Source: CAVSJJ01 sp963771015
GTDB taxonomy: Bacteria > Actinomycetota > Actinomycetes > Actinomycetales > Dermatophilaceae
Direction: 5' to 3'
NCBI GenBank assembly: GCA_963771015.1
Contig: CAVYRN010000005.1
Location: 806,001 to 870,000 of the forward strand
Length of the DNA: 64,000 nt
The notes below the pieces were generated by a model that saw only the letters and a program-made list of their open reading frames with translations, ran no database searches and had not been told where the DNA came from. The position numbers were made by a program, and so were the translations under genes. Shown one piece after another: positions 25,270 to 34,114 of the stretch. Position 1 is the stretch's first letter. Every line of letters starts with the position of its first letter.

Positions 25270-25345
25270 CCTCTGCTAGCAGAAGCAGGGCGACTCAGCA
25301 GAGGGCGGAACCTCTGCTGAGTGGACGAACCTCTGCTAGCAGAGG
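25270..25345. repeat. Iterated palindromic CCTCTGCTAGCAGAGG elements
   Basis: Three related elements in 76 bp: CCTCTGCTAGCAGAAG (25270-25285), an 11-bp inverted repeat CTCAGCAGAGG (25294-25304) / CCTCTGCTGAG (25311-25321), and the perfect palindrome CCTCTGCTAGCAGAGG (25330-25345). Between the hut amidohydrolase and ybaK promoters; looks like a multi-site operator. Confidence 0.75.
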
Positions 25346-25402
25346 TGAGGTGGCTCGGGTATCGAGGCCGCCTGGGAGAGGCGGGACGAGTGAGAGAGGC
25401 GG

Positions 25403-26023
25403 GTGACGTCGCGGGCCATGGGCGAGACGACGGGCGAGACGACGGGCGAGACGACGGGCGAGACGACGGGCGGCGACGGGGAGACGACGGGCGAGACGAC
25501 GGGCGAGACGACGGGCGAGACGACGGGCGAGACGACGGGCGAGACGACGGGCGAGCAGCGGGCGCTCGGCGCGCTCACGGCATACGGCATCGACCACACG
25601 GTGACCCGGCACGGACGGGTGCGCTCGCTGGCCGAGGCGGCCGAGCTGCGCGGCATCGCCGTGGCCGACATCGTCAAGACGCTCGTCGTGCGACGCAGTG
25701 AGGGGGACTACCTCTTCGTCCTCGTCCCGGGCGACCGCGAGATCTCCTGGCCGAAGCTGCGCGCCCATCTCGGCGTCGCCCGGCTGTCGATGCCGGACGC
25801 GGCGAGGGCGTGGGAGGTCACCGGCTACGAGCGCGGCACGATCACGCCGTTCGGGTCGACGACGGCCTGGCCGGTCATCGCCGACGCGACGGTCCCCGGC
25901 CGCCGGGTGTCGATGGGCGGCGGCGCGCACGGGGTGTCGGTGACCGTCGACGCCGATGCCGTATGCCGCGCCCTCGGCGCGGAGGTCGTCGACGTCACCG
26001 AGCCGATGGGTGCTCCCGAATAG
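25403..26023 (+). CDS. YbaK/EbsC-family Cys-tRNA(Pro) deacylase with GETT-repeat N-terminus
   Basis: Trans-editing hydrolase that removes Cys (or similar) from tRNA-Pro. Residues about 52-206 form the YbaK domain: YGIDHTVTRHGRV, DIVKTLVV with the catalytic Lys, LFVLVPGDREISWPKLRAHLG, and GYERGTITPFG. Residues 6-48 are ten GETT tetrapeptides with one GGD interruption, encoded by near-identical 12-bp units. That extension is absent from family members I know. GTG 25403 follows AGAGAGG closely; ATG 25418 is the alternative. Normal proteins of this family are about 155-160 residues, so the tail is an addition. Confidence 0.88.
   Translation: MTSRAMGETTGETTGETTGETTGGDGETTGETTGETTGETTGETTGETTGEQRALGALTAYGIDHTVTRHGRVRSLAEAAELRGIAVADIVKTLVVRRSEGDYLFVLVPGDREISWPKLRAHLGVARLSMPDAARAWEVTGYERGTITPFGSTTAWPVIADATVPGRRVSMGGGAHGVSVTVDADAVCRALGAEVVDVTEPMGAPE
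25421..25549 (+). repeat. 12-bp in-frame tandem repeat (GETT array)
   Basis: Four copies of GGCGAGACGACG (25421-25468), a 9-bp interruption (25469-25477), one variant copy starting GGGGAG (25478-25489), then five more exact copies (25490-25549). Units are multiples of three, so copy-number change keeps the frame. Confidence 0.95.
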
Positions 26024-26090
26024 CCGCCCTCCCTCACCGTCTCGCTTGTCGCGCCCTCCCGCGCCCGACGTCGCCGATGGCCGCGCGGAT

Positions 26091-26118
26091 GTGACGTTGG
26101 CGACGGCCGTCACGTCAC
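26091..26118. promoter_or_regulatory. GTGACGT / ACGTCAC inverted repeat
   Basis: Perfect 7-bp arms (26091-26097 and 26112-26118) around a 14-nt spacer, about 60 nt before the next lipoprotein gene. Could be an operator or a terminator of ybaK. Confidence 0.4.
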
Positions 26119-26177
26119 CCGGTCGCCACCGGGGCGACGGAGCATGATGAGGGCGAGGGGCCACTGGGAGGTCCGCG

Positions 26178-28439
26178 ATGTCCATCGTCGTGCGTCGAGC
26201 CACCGCAATGGTGGCCTGCCTGGGTGTGGTCCTGGCCGGGTGTGGCCGGGGTTCCGACCCGGGGAACCCGAAGCCCGGTGACCTGACCTGGAGCGGCAGT
26301 CCCGGAGAGACGTCGGCGACCTGGTCCACCGACCTCGACCCCGACTCGCAGTACGGGCTGCACAAACGCAAGGGCCTCGAGACGGTCGTCAAACCCGAGA
26401 CGAAGGTGCTGTCGACCGCCGACACCGCGGCGATCACCTCGGTCTCGATCGACAACGAGAGCACCTGCCTGAGTGACGCTGACACGCACCCCATGTGCGA
26501 GTTCTCGATCGACTTCAGCCGGGTCCCGGACGACGTGCGGGTCGGCTCGGTGCTCAACAGCGGGATCACCGAGACGACCCCGCAAGGCCTGCTCGTCAAG
26601 GTCACGGCCGTTGACGGGCACACGGTCAAGGGGGTCCAGGCGACCCTTCAGGACGCGATCAGCCAGGGTGAGTTCTGGGCCGAGCACACGTTCACGCCCG
26701 ACCAGGTGAGCGGCGAACCGACGCTGGCCGAGGGAGTCACGCTCGCTCGGCGGACACCGGCCGGCGGCACGAAGGGGTCGGCTGTCGCGGCCCTGCCCCG
26801 GTTCGACGTGAGCCTGCCGGGGGCCCTGGAGATCGACATCGAGCCCGTGGACGGGGTTCACCTCACCGGATCCCTCGACTTCGGTGCCGGGTGCGGCCTG
26901 GACGGCGGGGTCGGCGGATCGGACGTCGCCTGGGTCGAGGTGAGCTGTCACGCCTGGGAGGAGGCCGGGCTCAGCATCCGCGCGACGGGGGCGGGGCCAC
27001 GCAGTACCGAGCGGTACTTCGTCGCGGACATCCCCTTCGTCGGCTTCCCCGTGCCGATCGGGCCGATCGTCGTCGTCGTCATCGTCGACGTCCTCATCAC
27101 CGTCGACCTCAGCGGGACCGTCCACGCCGACCTCCACTACGGCGCGAGCGAGCGCGCCGACGTCTATGGCAGCCTGCGGTACAGCATCCGGCACGGGCTG
27201 GACCACGACGGGGGCGTCAAGGTCGGCGGCCTCGCCACGAAGACGGGGGTCCAGGCGGATGCGAGCGTCACCGCCGTGGGCCGGGCCGAACTGCGGTTGT
27301 CGGCCTACGGCGTGCTGGGTTTCAGTGTCGGCGCCGACGCGAGCGTCATCCTCACCGGCGGGCCGACCCGGACTCCACGATGGAGGGTCAGTGGCAACGC
27401 CGGCATCTCCGCGAGCATCTTCCTCGGAATCATCGGCTACGAGCTGCGGGCCTGGATCGCCTACCACCTCAAGAGCCCGTTCACCATCAAGGACTACACG
27501 AACAGCCCACCCGAGCTGACCGTGACCTGGCCGACCCCGGGGGCGGTGATCGTCAAGGGCGGGCTGGTTCCGCCGAAGGTCGATGCCACCGCGAAGGACG
27601 AGGAGGACGGCATCCTCCCGGTGACCTGGACCGACAGCACCGACCACGTGACCGTGTCCGGGACGACCCCACAGACGCTGCCGTTCACCGCGCTGGGGAC
27701 CCACACATTGACGGTGTCCGCGACCGACTCGGAGGGCAGGACGACCACCCGGACCATCCACGTCCAGGTCGAGCCCCCGACCTCCGGCCTGTCACTGACC
27801 CTGCGCACCATCGACGGCAAGGTGACGGCGACGGTCCCGACGGCGACCAGCGGCGACACGCTGCTCGTCGACGCCGTCATCACGTCCTCGGCGATCAGCG
27901 CGCCGTCCTGCTCGGCGCTGGTGTGGTCGGCGACGAATGCCACGGTGGACCCGGGAACCTCCTGCCGGGCCCGCCTGACGCTGACGAACACCGGCACCGC
28001 CACCGTCACGGCACGACTCCCGGACGGGTACGGCACGACAACCAGCGCCGCACGGTCCGTGACGGTCGTCGCGCCGTCTCCCGGACCGGTCACCCCGACG
28101 TTCGAGGGGATCGACGCGACGCATCTGGGGCGTCATCTCGTCTCCGGCGAGACGCTGACCTCCGGCTCGACGGTCCAGCTCGAGGCGAGGTACCTCAACT
28201 ACGACGCCGCGAAGGTCAAGCCGGTGTACCAGTGGAGCTACCGGGTCGGGACGGCCGCCCCGGTGGCGATGAACCTCCCGCCCGGGTGGGGCGAGCTGCT
28301 CAACTCGGTGCGCTCCTACACGCCGCCGACGAGCAACGCGACGACCGTGCGGTTCTTCCTCGCCATCCGCAACGCCGACACCGGCGCCATGCTCACCCAA
28401 CGGTCGTTCACCATCAGCTGGCAGATGGCGCCCAAGTGA
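26178..28439 (+). CDS. Large lipoprotein with Ig/PKD-like domain
   Basis: 753 residues, exported lipoprotein (signal peptide; lipobox VLAGC near residue 22). Residues about 25-290 are an unrecognised beta-rich region; about 285-312 is strikingly hydrophobic (PIGPIVVVVIVDVLITVDLSG, quoted here as GPIVVVVIVDVLITVDL); about 435-540 is an Ig/PKD-like domain (VDATAKDEEDGILPVTWTDS; TLTVSATDSEGRTTTRTIHV); further beta domains follow. ATG 26178 has GGGAGG upstream. Single gene, convergent with the lipoyl gene. Role unknown. Confidence 0.72.
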   Translation: MSIVVRRATAMVACLGVVLAGCGRGSDPGNPKPGDLTWSGSPGETSATWSTDLDPDSQYGLHKRKGLETVVKPETKVLSTADTAAITSVSIDNESTCLSDADTHPMCEFSIDFSRVPDDVRVGSVLNSGITETTPQGLLVKVTAVDGHTVKGVQATLQDAISQGEFWAEHTFTPDQVSGEPTLAEGVTLARRTPAGGTKGSAVAALPRFDVSLPGALEIDIEPVDGVHLTGSLDFGAGCGLDGGVGGSDVAWVEVSCHAWEEAGLSIRATGAGPRSTERYFVADIPFVGFPVPIGPIVVVVIVDVLITVDLSGTVHADLHYGASERADVYGSLRYSIRHGLDHDGGVKVGGLATKTGVQADASVTAVGRAELRLSAYGVLGFSVGADASVILTGGPTRTPRWRVSGNAGISASIFLGIIGYELRAWIAYHLKSPFTIKDYTNSPPELTVTWPTPGAVIVKGGLVPPKVDATAKDEEDGILPVTWTDSTDHVTVSGTTPQTLPFTALGTHTLTVSATDSEGRTTTRTIHVQVEPPTSGLSLTLRTIDGKVTATVPTATSGDTLLVDAVITSSAISAPSCSALVWSATNATVDPGTSCRARLTLTNTGTATVTARLPDGYGTTTSAARSVTVVAPSPGPVTPTFEGIDATHLGRHLVSGETLTSGSTVQLEARYLNYDAAKVKPVYQWSYRVGTAAPVAMNLPPGWGELLNSVRSYTPPTSNATTVRFFLAIRNADTGAMLTQRSFTISWQMAPK

Positions 28440-28463
28440 TCGCGTCGGCGGCCGGATGACCCC

Positions 28464-28504
28464 GCCCGGGCACGGTTGGCCATCGCGGGTATGCCGTGCC
28501 GGGC
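28464..28504. terminator. Hairpin between convergent genes
   Basis: GCCCGGGCACGG (28464-28475) pairs with CCGTGCCGGGC (28494-28504) with one bulged base; loop 18 nt. Lies between the lipoprotein and the lipoyl-domain gene. Confidence 0.6.
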
Positions 28505-28512
28505 GCGACGGG

Positions 28513-28746
28513 TCAGTCGATGAAGGCGATCGCCGTTCCCTGGGCGACCTCGGCGCCCTCGGTTGCGGCCAGCCGGATCGCTCCGTCCGCCGGGGCGACC
28601 ACCTCCATGTCGACCTTGTCCATCTGGACCTCGGCGATGAGCTGGCCGACCGCGACGACCTCGCCGTCCTGGACGTACCAGGTCGCGAGGACGCCGACCG
28701 CCGCCGGGTCGGCCTCGCTCATCGCCGGAAAGGGCACCTCGGTCAT
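28513..28746 (-). CDS. Stand-alone lipoyl-domain protein
   Basis: 77 residues forming only a biotinyl/lipoyl domain; the lipoylated Lys is in QMDKVDMEV (about residue 44). Swinging arm that would carry acyl groups from the E1 encoded just upstream. No E2 catalytic domain is attached and none lies in the window. Its ATG overlaps the E1beta stop (28743-28746). Confidence 0.9.
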   Translation of the reverse strand: MTEVPFPAMSEADPAAVGVLATWYVQDGEVVAVGQLIAEVQMDKVDMEVVAPADGAIRLAATEGAEVAQGTAIAFID

Positions 28747-29777
28747 CCGAGGACCTTCCGGATTGCCGCCTCGATCCGGTCCTGGCGCGGCAGGACGGCA
28801 TACTCCAGCGTCCTGGCGTAGGGGATCGGGACGTCGGGCACCGCGACGCGGACGGGTGGCGCCTTGAACAACCCGGGGTCCTCGTCGGCGACGCTCGCAA
28901 CGACCTCGCCGGACATCCCGAACGACTGGTAGTCCTCGTCGACGACGACGAGCCGGCCGGTCTTGGCCACCGAGGAGATGATCGCCTCGCGGTCAAGGGG
29001 GACGAGCGAGCGCAGGTCGAGCACCTCGACCGAGATGCCCTCGCCCTCGAGCTTCTCGGCGACGTCGAGCGCGTGGTGCACCGAGAGGGAGATGGTGACG
29101 ACGGTGGCGTCGGTGCCCTCGCGGATGACGTTGGCCTTGCCGATCGGCACGACGTACTCGCCGTCGGGGACGACGTCGATGCTCCGCGGGTTCTTCACCA
29201 TCCACGGCAGGCCCATGACGCCCTTGTGGAACATGTAGACGACGGGCGAGTCATCCCGGATGGCCGCGGTCATCAGCCCCTTGGCGTCCGCCGGCATCGA
29301 CGGCACGACCACCTTCATCCCGGGCAGGTGGGCGAAGGTCCCCCAGAGCGTCTGGGAGTGCTGGGCCCCGTCGGAGTAGCCGCCACCCACGGCCGTGGTG
29401 AGCACCATCGGGACCTTGACGTTGCCGCCGGACTCGAAGTGGATCTTGGCCATGTGGTTGTAGATCTGGTCCAGGCAGACCCCCATGAAGTCGGCGAACA
29501 TCAGCTCGGCGATGGGGCGCATGCCCTCGGTGGCCGCGCCGACCGCCAGCCCGATGAAGCCCGTCTCGGAGATCGGGGTGTCGATGATCCGCGTCGGCCC
29601 GAACTCGTCGAGCAGCCCGGTCGTCGAGGAGAAGATGCCGCCGTAGGCGCCGACATCCTCGCCGAGGTAGATGACCTCGGGATCGGTCCGCATCTCCTGG
29701 GCGATGGCCTCGACCATGGCCTTGGAGGTGTTGAGCCGGCGAGTCGCCTGGGCAGCGGATGCGTCGGTGATCGTCAT
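28743..29777 (-). CDS. 2-oxo acid dehydrogenase E1 beta subunit
   Basis: 344 residues of the transketolase-like beta chain (VIYLGEDVGAYGGIFSSTTGL; DTPISETGFIGLAVGAA; PIAELMFADF; VVVDEDYQSFGMSGEV). With E1alpha it forms a thiamine-diphosphate decarboxylase for pyruvate, a branched-chain oxo acid or acetoin; sequence by eye does not settle which. ATG 29777 has AGAGGAG upstream. Middle gene of E1alpha-E1beta-lipoyl. Confidence 0.93.
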   Translation of the reverse strand: MTITDASAAQATRRLNTSKAMVEAIAQEMRTDPEVIYLGEDVGAYGGIFSSTTGLLDEFGPTRIIDTPISETGFIGLAVGAATEGMRPIAELMFADFMGVCLDQIYNHMAKIHFESGGNVKVPMVLTTAVGGGYSDGAQHSQTLWGTFAHLPGMKVVVPSMPADAKGLMTAAIRDDSPVVYMFHKGVMGLPWMVKNPRSIDVVPDGEYVVPIGKANVIREGTDATVVTISLSVHHALDVAEKLEGEGISVEVLDLRSLVPLDREAIISSVAKTGRLVVVDEDYQSFGMSGEVVASVADEDPGLFKAPPVRVAVPDVPIPYARTLEYAVLPRQDRIEAAIRKVLG

Positions 29778-29798
29778 GTCAGTGCTCCTCTCTGCGCC

Positions 29799-30794
29799 TC
29801 AGGCGAAGACGTACGCCGTGGCGTCGGCCGGGTCGGGCAGGGCGCTGGCCCTGGCATAGGCGATGGCGGCCTCGACCCGTTCGCTCGCGAGCTTCTTGGT
29901 CTGCTCGATGCCGGCGTCGTCGAGCACGCCGGCGTCGCTGAGAAGCGCTTCGTAGCGCGGGATCGGGTCGTGCTCGGGCACCTCGGCGAGCTCGGGCCGG
30001 TAGCCCTGGGCGTCTCCCTCGAAGTGGCCCCACAGGCGCAGGGTGTGCACCTCGATGAGGCTCGGCCCGTCGCCGGCGCGGGCTCGCGCGACCGCCCGTC
30101 CGGCCGCGGCATACACGCCCTCGACGTCGTTGTCCTCGACCCGCTCCCCGGGGATGCCGTATGCCGCGGCGCGGTCGGCGTTCGACGGGATCGCGGTGGA
30201 CTTGTCGCGGGGGACGGAGATGCCCCAGTCGTTGTCCTCGACGACGAAGACGACGGGGAGCTTCCACAGGGCCGCGAGGTTGAGCGACTCGTGGAAGGCG
30301 CCCTGGTTCGCCGCACCCTCGCCCGTGACCGCGACGGCGATGCGGTCGGTGCCGCGACGCTGGAAGGCGAATGCCGCCCCGAGCGCCGGCGGGTAGCCCT
30401 CGGCGATGATGCCGGAGCACGAGAAGTGGGTCGCCGGGTCGAACAGGTGCATGTGGCCGCCGCGGCCCCGGCCCAGCCCGTCGACGCGGCCGAAGATCTC
30501 GGCGGTCATCGCGTCGAGGTCCATGCCGTGGGCGATGGCGAAGTGGTGGGGGCGGTGGGTCGCGGTCACCGCGTCGTCGGTGGTGAGGTGGGCGCAGACA
30601 CCCGCCGCCACCGGCTCCTGCCCGGCCGAGAGGTGCATCTCGCCGGGCACGAGGCCCTTGCCGATGTCGAACCCCGGCCCCTTGTCCGCGTGGTACTCGC
30701 GCAGGATCGCTTCCTCGTAGGTCCGGGACAGGACCATCGTTTCGTAGAGGCCGCGGCGCACCTCGGCGCCCGGACCCGTGGCGTCACTCGACAT
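29799..30794 (-). CDS. 2-oxo acid dehydrogenase E1 alpha subunit
   Basis: 331 residues. TPP-binding motif GEGAANQGAFHESLNLAALW (about 165), SAGQEPVAAGV, THRPHHFAIAHGMD, GRGRGGHMHLFD and the loop SVPRDKSTAIPSNADRAAAYG. Resembles AcoA-type E1alpha (acetoin or related). Start 30794 is preceded by GGAAGGGAG. First gene of the operon; an unrelated membrane-protein gene starts divergently at 30983. No E2 or E3 nearby. Confidence 0.93.
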   Translation of the reverse strand: MSSDATGPGAEVRRGLYETMVLSRTYEEAILREYHADKGPGFDIGKGLVPGEMHLSAGQEPVAAGVCAHLTTDDAVTATHRPHHFAIAHGMDLDAMTAEIFGRVDGLGRGRGGHMHLFDPATHFSCSGIIAEGYPPALGAAFAFQRRGTDRIAVAVTGEGAANQGAFHESLNLAALWKLPVVFVVEDNDWGISVPRDKSTAIPSNADRAAAYGIPGERVEDNDVEGVYAAAGRAVARARAGDGPSLIEVHTLRLWGHFEGDAQGYRPELAEVPEHDPIPRYEALLSDAGVLDDAGIEQTKKLASERVEAAIAYARASALPDPADATAYVFA

Positions 30795-30935
30795 CGAGAC
30801 TCCCTTCCTCGGGGTGATGTCTCCACTGTCGGGCGGGGGTGTGATCGGGACCACACGGAGATTTCAGATGGTGACAATGGCGCGCTCCGCCTCGCGGCGA
30901 GCGGCCCGGGTCGTGACACGGCGGCGTACCCCTGT

Positions 30936-30960
30936 CACGATCGGTCCAGGGCCGATCGTG
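30936..30960. promoter_or_regulatory. CACGATCGG inverted repeat before membrane protein
   Basis: Perfect 9-bp arms (30936-30944 and 30952-30960) with a 7-nt spacer, 22 nt before ATG 30983. Operator or leader hairpin. Confidence 0.45.
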
Positions 30961-30982
30961 GCGACGGCCCCGGGAGGCGACC

Positions 30983-31489
30983 ATGACGACACAGCCCGAG
31001 CACCCCCGCCCCACCGAGGCCCAGCTCCGGGCCGCCCCGCCGAGCATCTACGTGCGGACCCTCTGGTTCGCCACCCGCGTCGCCCTCAGGGTCGCGGGAA
31101 CGCTCGTCATGCCGATCGTCGTGTTCTGGGTCCTCTACTGGACCCTCGGCACCGACGCCACCGCGAGCGGCCCCTTCAGCTCGCTGGCCCTGTGGTCTTG
31201 GGGCCTGGTCAGCTTCAGCTGGGCGCTCATCGACAGCAGCCGTCGGCCGGTGCTCATGAACCTCATCACCTGGCTGCTCGTCTTCCTCGGTGTCGGGGCC
31301 GTCATGACCGTCGTCGCCTTCACGGCCGACTGGCGGCTCACGACCGCGGCCATCACGACCGCCATGCGCTCGGCGGTCGAGCTCGTCGGGCCCGGGTCGC
31401 TCATCCCCGCGGCGGTCGGCATCGTCGTCGGCACCGTCGTCCACCTGGTGTGGACCCACGTGCGCCGGACTCCCGCCGCCGCGACCTGA
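30983..31489 (+). CDS. Uncharacterised four-helix membrane protein
   Basis: 168 residues with four hydrophobic segments (about 34-54, 63-80, 90-112, 135-158) and short charged ends. No family recognised. ATG 30983 has GGGAGG 5 nt upstream. Between the divergent E1 operon and the convergent IclR gene. Confidence 0.7.
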   Translation: MTTQPEHPRPTEAQLRAAPPSIYVRTLWFATRVALRVAGTLVMPIVVFWVLYWTLGTDATASGPFSSLALWSWGLVSFSWALIDSSRRPVLMNLITWLLVFLGVGAVMTVVAFTADWRLTTAAITTAMRSAVELVGPGSLIPAAVGIVVGTVVHLVWTHVRRTPAAAT

Positions 31490-31574
31490 GCCCACCCGCC
31501 AGGCCCGCCCGACGCGCCTGGCCGTTCGTCATCCGACCCGTCGTCCCGGCCGGGAGAACGAGTGGTGGGCTCAG
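31486..31574. terminator. Convergent terminator region overlapping both stop codons
   Basis: CTGAGCCCACC (31486-31496) and GGTGGGCTCAG (31564-31574) are perfect inverted arms that contain the stop codons of both convergent genes. A second small stem GCCAGG/CCTGGC (31498-31503 and 31517-31522) lies inside. Confidence 0.5.
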
Positions 31575-32308
31575 GCGTCCGCGGACAGGGCGATGAGCTG
31601 TGCGGCGCGTCGAAGCGCCTGACGGCTGCCGGACACCCGACCGGCCTTGGCCACCGGGACCGAGATGGCCACCGCGGCGGTGAGGGTTCGCGACGGGACC
31701 GGGACGGCCAGGCAATGGGTGCCAACGGCATACTCCTCGCGGTCCACGGTGAGCTCGGGACTGTGCGCGAGCTCTTCCAGCAGCAGCCGGCGGCTGGTCT
31801 GGGTGCGCGGAGTGAGGTCGACGAGCGGGTGGCTGGACAGGTAGTCGCGCCGGGCATCGTCGGGCAGCGCCGCCAGCACCGCCTTGCCGAGCGCCGTGGC
31901 GTGTGCCGCGTCCTGGAAGCCGACCCACATGTCGGTGCGCGGCGCCTCCGGGCTGTCGGCGACGTCGGCGAGGCGGATGCAGCCGTCGTCGAGGACCGAG
32001 AGGTATGCCGCCGCCCCGAGCTCGTCGTGCAGCGCGCGCAGCACGCGGTGCGCCCGGCCGCCCGCGTCGGAGCCGAGCCGCCGCCCGGCCAGCGTGCTCA
32101 CCCGGTCGCCGACGACGTAGCCGCCCTCGACCCGGTCGAGGTAGCCCTCGTGGACCAGGGTGCGCAGCAGGTGGTAGGTCGTGGCGAGCGGGAGATCGGC
32201 CAACCGGGCCAGCCGCTTGGCGGTGACCGGGCCGGGCTCGGCGCCGACGGTGTCGAGCAGGTTGAGGGCGCGCACCACCGAGTGGATGAGCGTCGGCTGC
32301 GTCGCCAT
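31571..32308 (-). CDS. IclR-family transcriptional regulator 1
   Basis: 245 residues. N-terminal winged HTH (ALNLLDTVGAEPGPVTAKRL; LPLATTYHLLRTLVHEGYLD) and C-terminal IclR ligand domain (AHATALGKAVLAALPDD; DREEYAVGTHCLAVPV). Located directly downstream of hutU and 190 nt from the E1 operon. Candidate controller of either; it may be the HutR, but the other IclR gene (37426) is equally placed. Confidence 0.9.
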   Translation of the reverse strand: MATQPTLIHSVVRALNLLDTVGAEPGPVTAKRLARLADLPLATTYHLLRTLVHEGYLDRVEGGYVVGDRVSTLAGRRLGSDAGGRAHRVLRALHDELGAAAYLSVLDDGCIRLADVADSPEAPRTDMWVGFQDAAHATALGKAVLAALPDDARRDYLSSHPLVDLTPRTQTSRRLLLEELAHSPELTVDREEYAVGTHCLAVPVPSRTLTAAVAISVPVAKAGRVSGSRQALRRAAQLIALSADA

Positions 32309-32379
32309 CGGCCACCAATCCCGGTCCGGGCCCTGCTGGGCCTCCACGGTAAGCCCGAGCATCATCGCCGCGGAAGGTG

Positions 32380-32418
32380 GGAATCCGCCCCATCAGGTTT
32401 CGTGATGGGGCGGATTCC
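32380..32418. terminator. 16-bp hairpin downstream of hutU
   Basis: GGAATCCGCCCCATCA (32380-32395) and its exact complement (32403-32418) with loop GGTTTCG, right after the hutU stop. Related in sequence to the hairpin at 35905-35957 upstream of hutH. Confidence 0.8.
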
Positions 32419-32430
32419 GTGGCGCCAGAC

Positions 32431-34086
32431 TCAGCTCTCGCGCATGGGGACGCGCACGCCCCGCTCGGCCGCGACCGACTCGGCGATCTCGTAGCCCGCG
32501 TCGACGTGCCGGATGACGCCCATCCCGGGGTCGTTGGTGAGCACCCGGGCGAGCTTCTCAGCCGCGAGCGGCGTCCCGTCGGCCACCGACACCTGCCCGG
32601 CGTGGATCGACCGGCCGATGCCGACGCCGCCGCCGTGGTGGATCGACACCCAGGTCGCCCCCGAGGAGGTGTTGACCAGGGCGTTGAGCAGCGGCCAGTC
32701 GGCGATGGCGTCGGACCCATCGAGCATGGACTCGGTCTCACGGTAGGGGCTGGCCACCGAGCCCGAGTCGAGGTGGTCACGCCCGATGACGATGGGGGCG
32801 CTGACCTCGCCCGAGGCGACGAGGTCGTTGAAGGCCAGACCCGCCTTGTCGCGCTCCCCGTAGCCGAGCCAGCAGATCCGGGCCGGCAGCCCCTGGAACG
32901 CGATCTTGTCCCGCGCGCCCCGCATCCACTTCTGCAGCCGGTCGTTGTCCGGGAACAGGTCCATGACGGCCCGGTCGGTCGCGTCGATGTCCTTGGGGTC
33001 CCCGGACAGGGCGGCCCAGCGGAACGGGCCCTTCCCCTCGCAGAACAGCGGCCGGATGTAGGCCGGCACGAAACCCGGGAAGTCGAACGCCCGGCCGTAC
33101 CCGCCGAGCCTCGCCTCGTCCCGGATGGAGTTGCCGTAGTCGAAGACCTCGGCGCCACCGTCCTGGAAGTCGACCATCGCCTCGACGTGCTTGGCCATCG
33201 AGGCGCGGGCCCGGTCGGTGAACTCCTCGGGCTTCTTCTCGGCGTACTCGCTCCAGTCCGCGAGCGAGATGTCCTCGGGCAGGTAGGAGAGCGGGTCGTG
33301 GGCCGAGGTCTGGTCGGTGACGATGTCGATCGGCACCCCGCGCCGCAGCAGCTCGGGGAAGACGGTCGCGGCGTTGCCGACGACGCCGACCGACCAGGCC
33401 CGCCGCTCCTCCTTGGCCCTCACCGCGATCTCGACGGCCTCGTCGAGCGACCCGGCGACCTCGTCGAGGTAGCGGTGCTCGACCCGGCGGTGCAGCCGGG
33501 CCGGGTCGACGTCGACGATGAGGCAGACGCCGTCGTTGAGGGTGACGGCGAGGGGCTGCGCGCCACCCATGCCACCGCAGCCGCCGGTGAGGGTGATCGT
33601 GCCCGCGAGGGTGCCACCGAACCGCTTCTCGGCCACCGCGGCGAAGGTCTCGTAGGTGCCCTGGACGATGCCCTGGGTCCCGATGTAGATCCACGACCCG
33701 GCCGTCATCTGGCCATACATCGTCAGGCCGAGGTGCTCCAGCCGCCGGAACTCCGGCCAGGTGGCCCAGTCACCGACGAGGTTGGAGTTGGCGATGAGCA
33801 CCCGGGGCGCCCACTCGTGCGTCTGGAACACCCCGACGGGACGCCCGGACTGGACGAGCATCGTCTCGTCGGCCCGCAGGTCCGTGAGGGTGCGCACCAT
33901 GGCGTCGAAGCTGCGCCAGTCCCGAGCGGCCCGGCCGGTGCCGCCGTAGACGACGAGGTCGTCCGGGCGCTCGGCGACCTCCGGGTCGAGGTTGTTCATG
34001 AGCATCCGCAGCGGGGCCTCGGTGGACCACTGCCGAGCGGTGAGGGTGGTGCCGCGCGGTGCGCGGACGGGACGAGCGCCGTCCAT
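32431..34086 (-). CDS. hutU: Urocanate hydratase
   Basis: Second step of histidine degradation: urocanate to 4-imidazolone-5-propanoate, using tightly bound NAD+ as electrophile. 551 residues: VYGGTGRAARDW, VLIANSNLVGDWATW, GCGGMGGAQPLAVTLN, QTSAHDPLSYLP and the conserved Cys in PARICWLGYGER (about residue 403). ATG 34086 has TAGGAGA 6-7 nt upstream. hutH lies upstream on the same strand, 163 nt away, with a large stem-loop between. Confidence 0.98.
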   Translation of the reverse strand: MDGARPVRAPRGTTLTARQWSTEAPLRMLMNNLDPEVAERPDDLVVYGGTGRAARDWRSFDAMVRTLTDLRADETMLVQSGRPVGVFQTHEWAPRVLIANSNLVGDWATWPEFRRLEHLGLTMYGQMTAGSWIYIGTQGIVQGTYETFAAVAEKRFGGTLAGTITLTGGCGGMGGAQPLAVTLNDGVCLIVDVDPARLHRRVEHRYLDEVAGSLDEAVEIAVRAKEERRAWSVGVVGNAATVFPELLRRGVPIDIVTDQTSAHDPLSYLPEDISLADWSEYAEKKPEEFTDRARASMAKHVEAMVDFQDGGAEVFDYGNSIRDEARLGGYGRAFDFPGFVPAYIRPLFCEGKGPFRWAALSGDPKDIDATDRAVMDLFPDNDRLQKWMRGARDKIAFQGLPARICWLGYGERDKAGLAFNDLVASGEVSAPIVIGRDHLDSGSVASPYRETESMLDGSDAIADWPLLNALVNTSSGATWVSIHHGGGVGIGRSIHAGQVSVADGTPLAAEKLARVLTNDPGMGVIRHVDAGYEIAESVAAERGVRVPMRES

Positions 34087-34114
34087 ATCGGTCTCCTAGT
34101 CGTGTCGTCTGCCG

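Noticed and set aside
25421..25549. CRISPR-like array
   Set aside because: Units are 12 bp, contiguous and in frame with no spacers; a coding tandem repeat.
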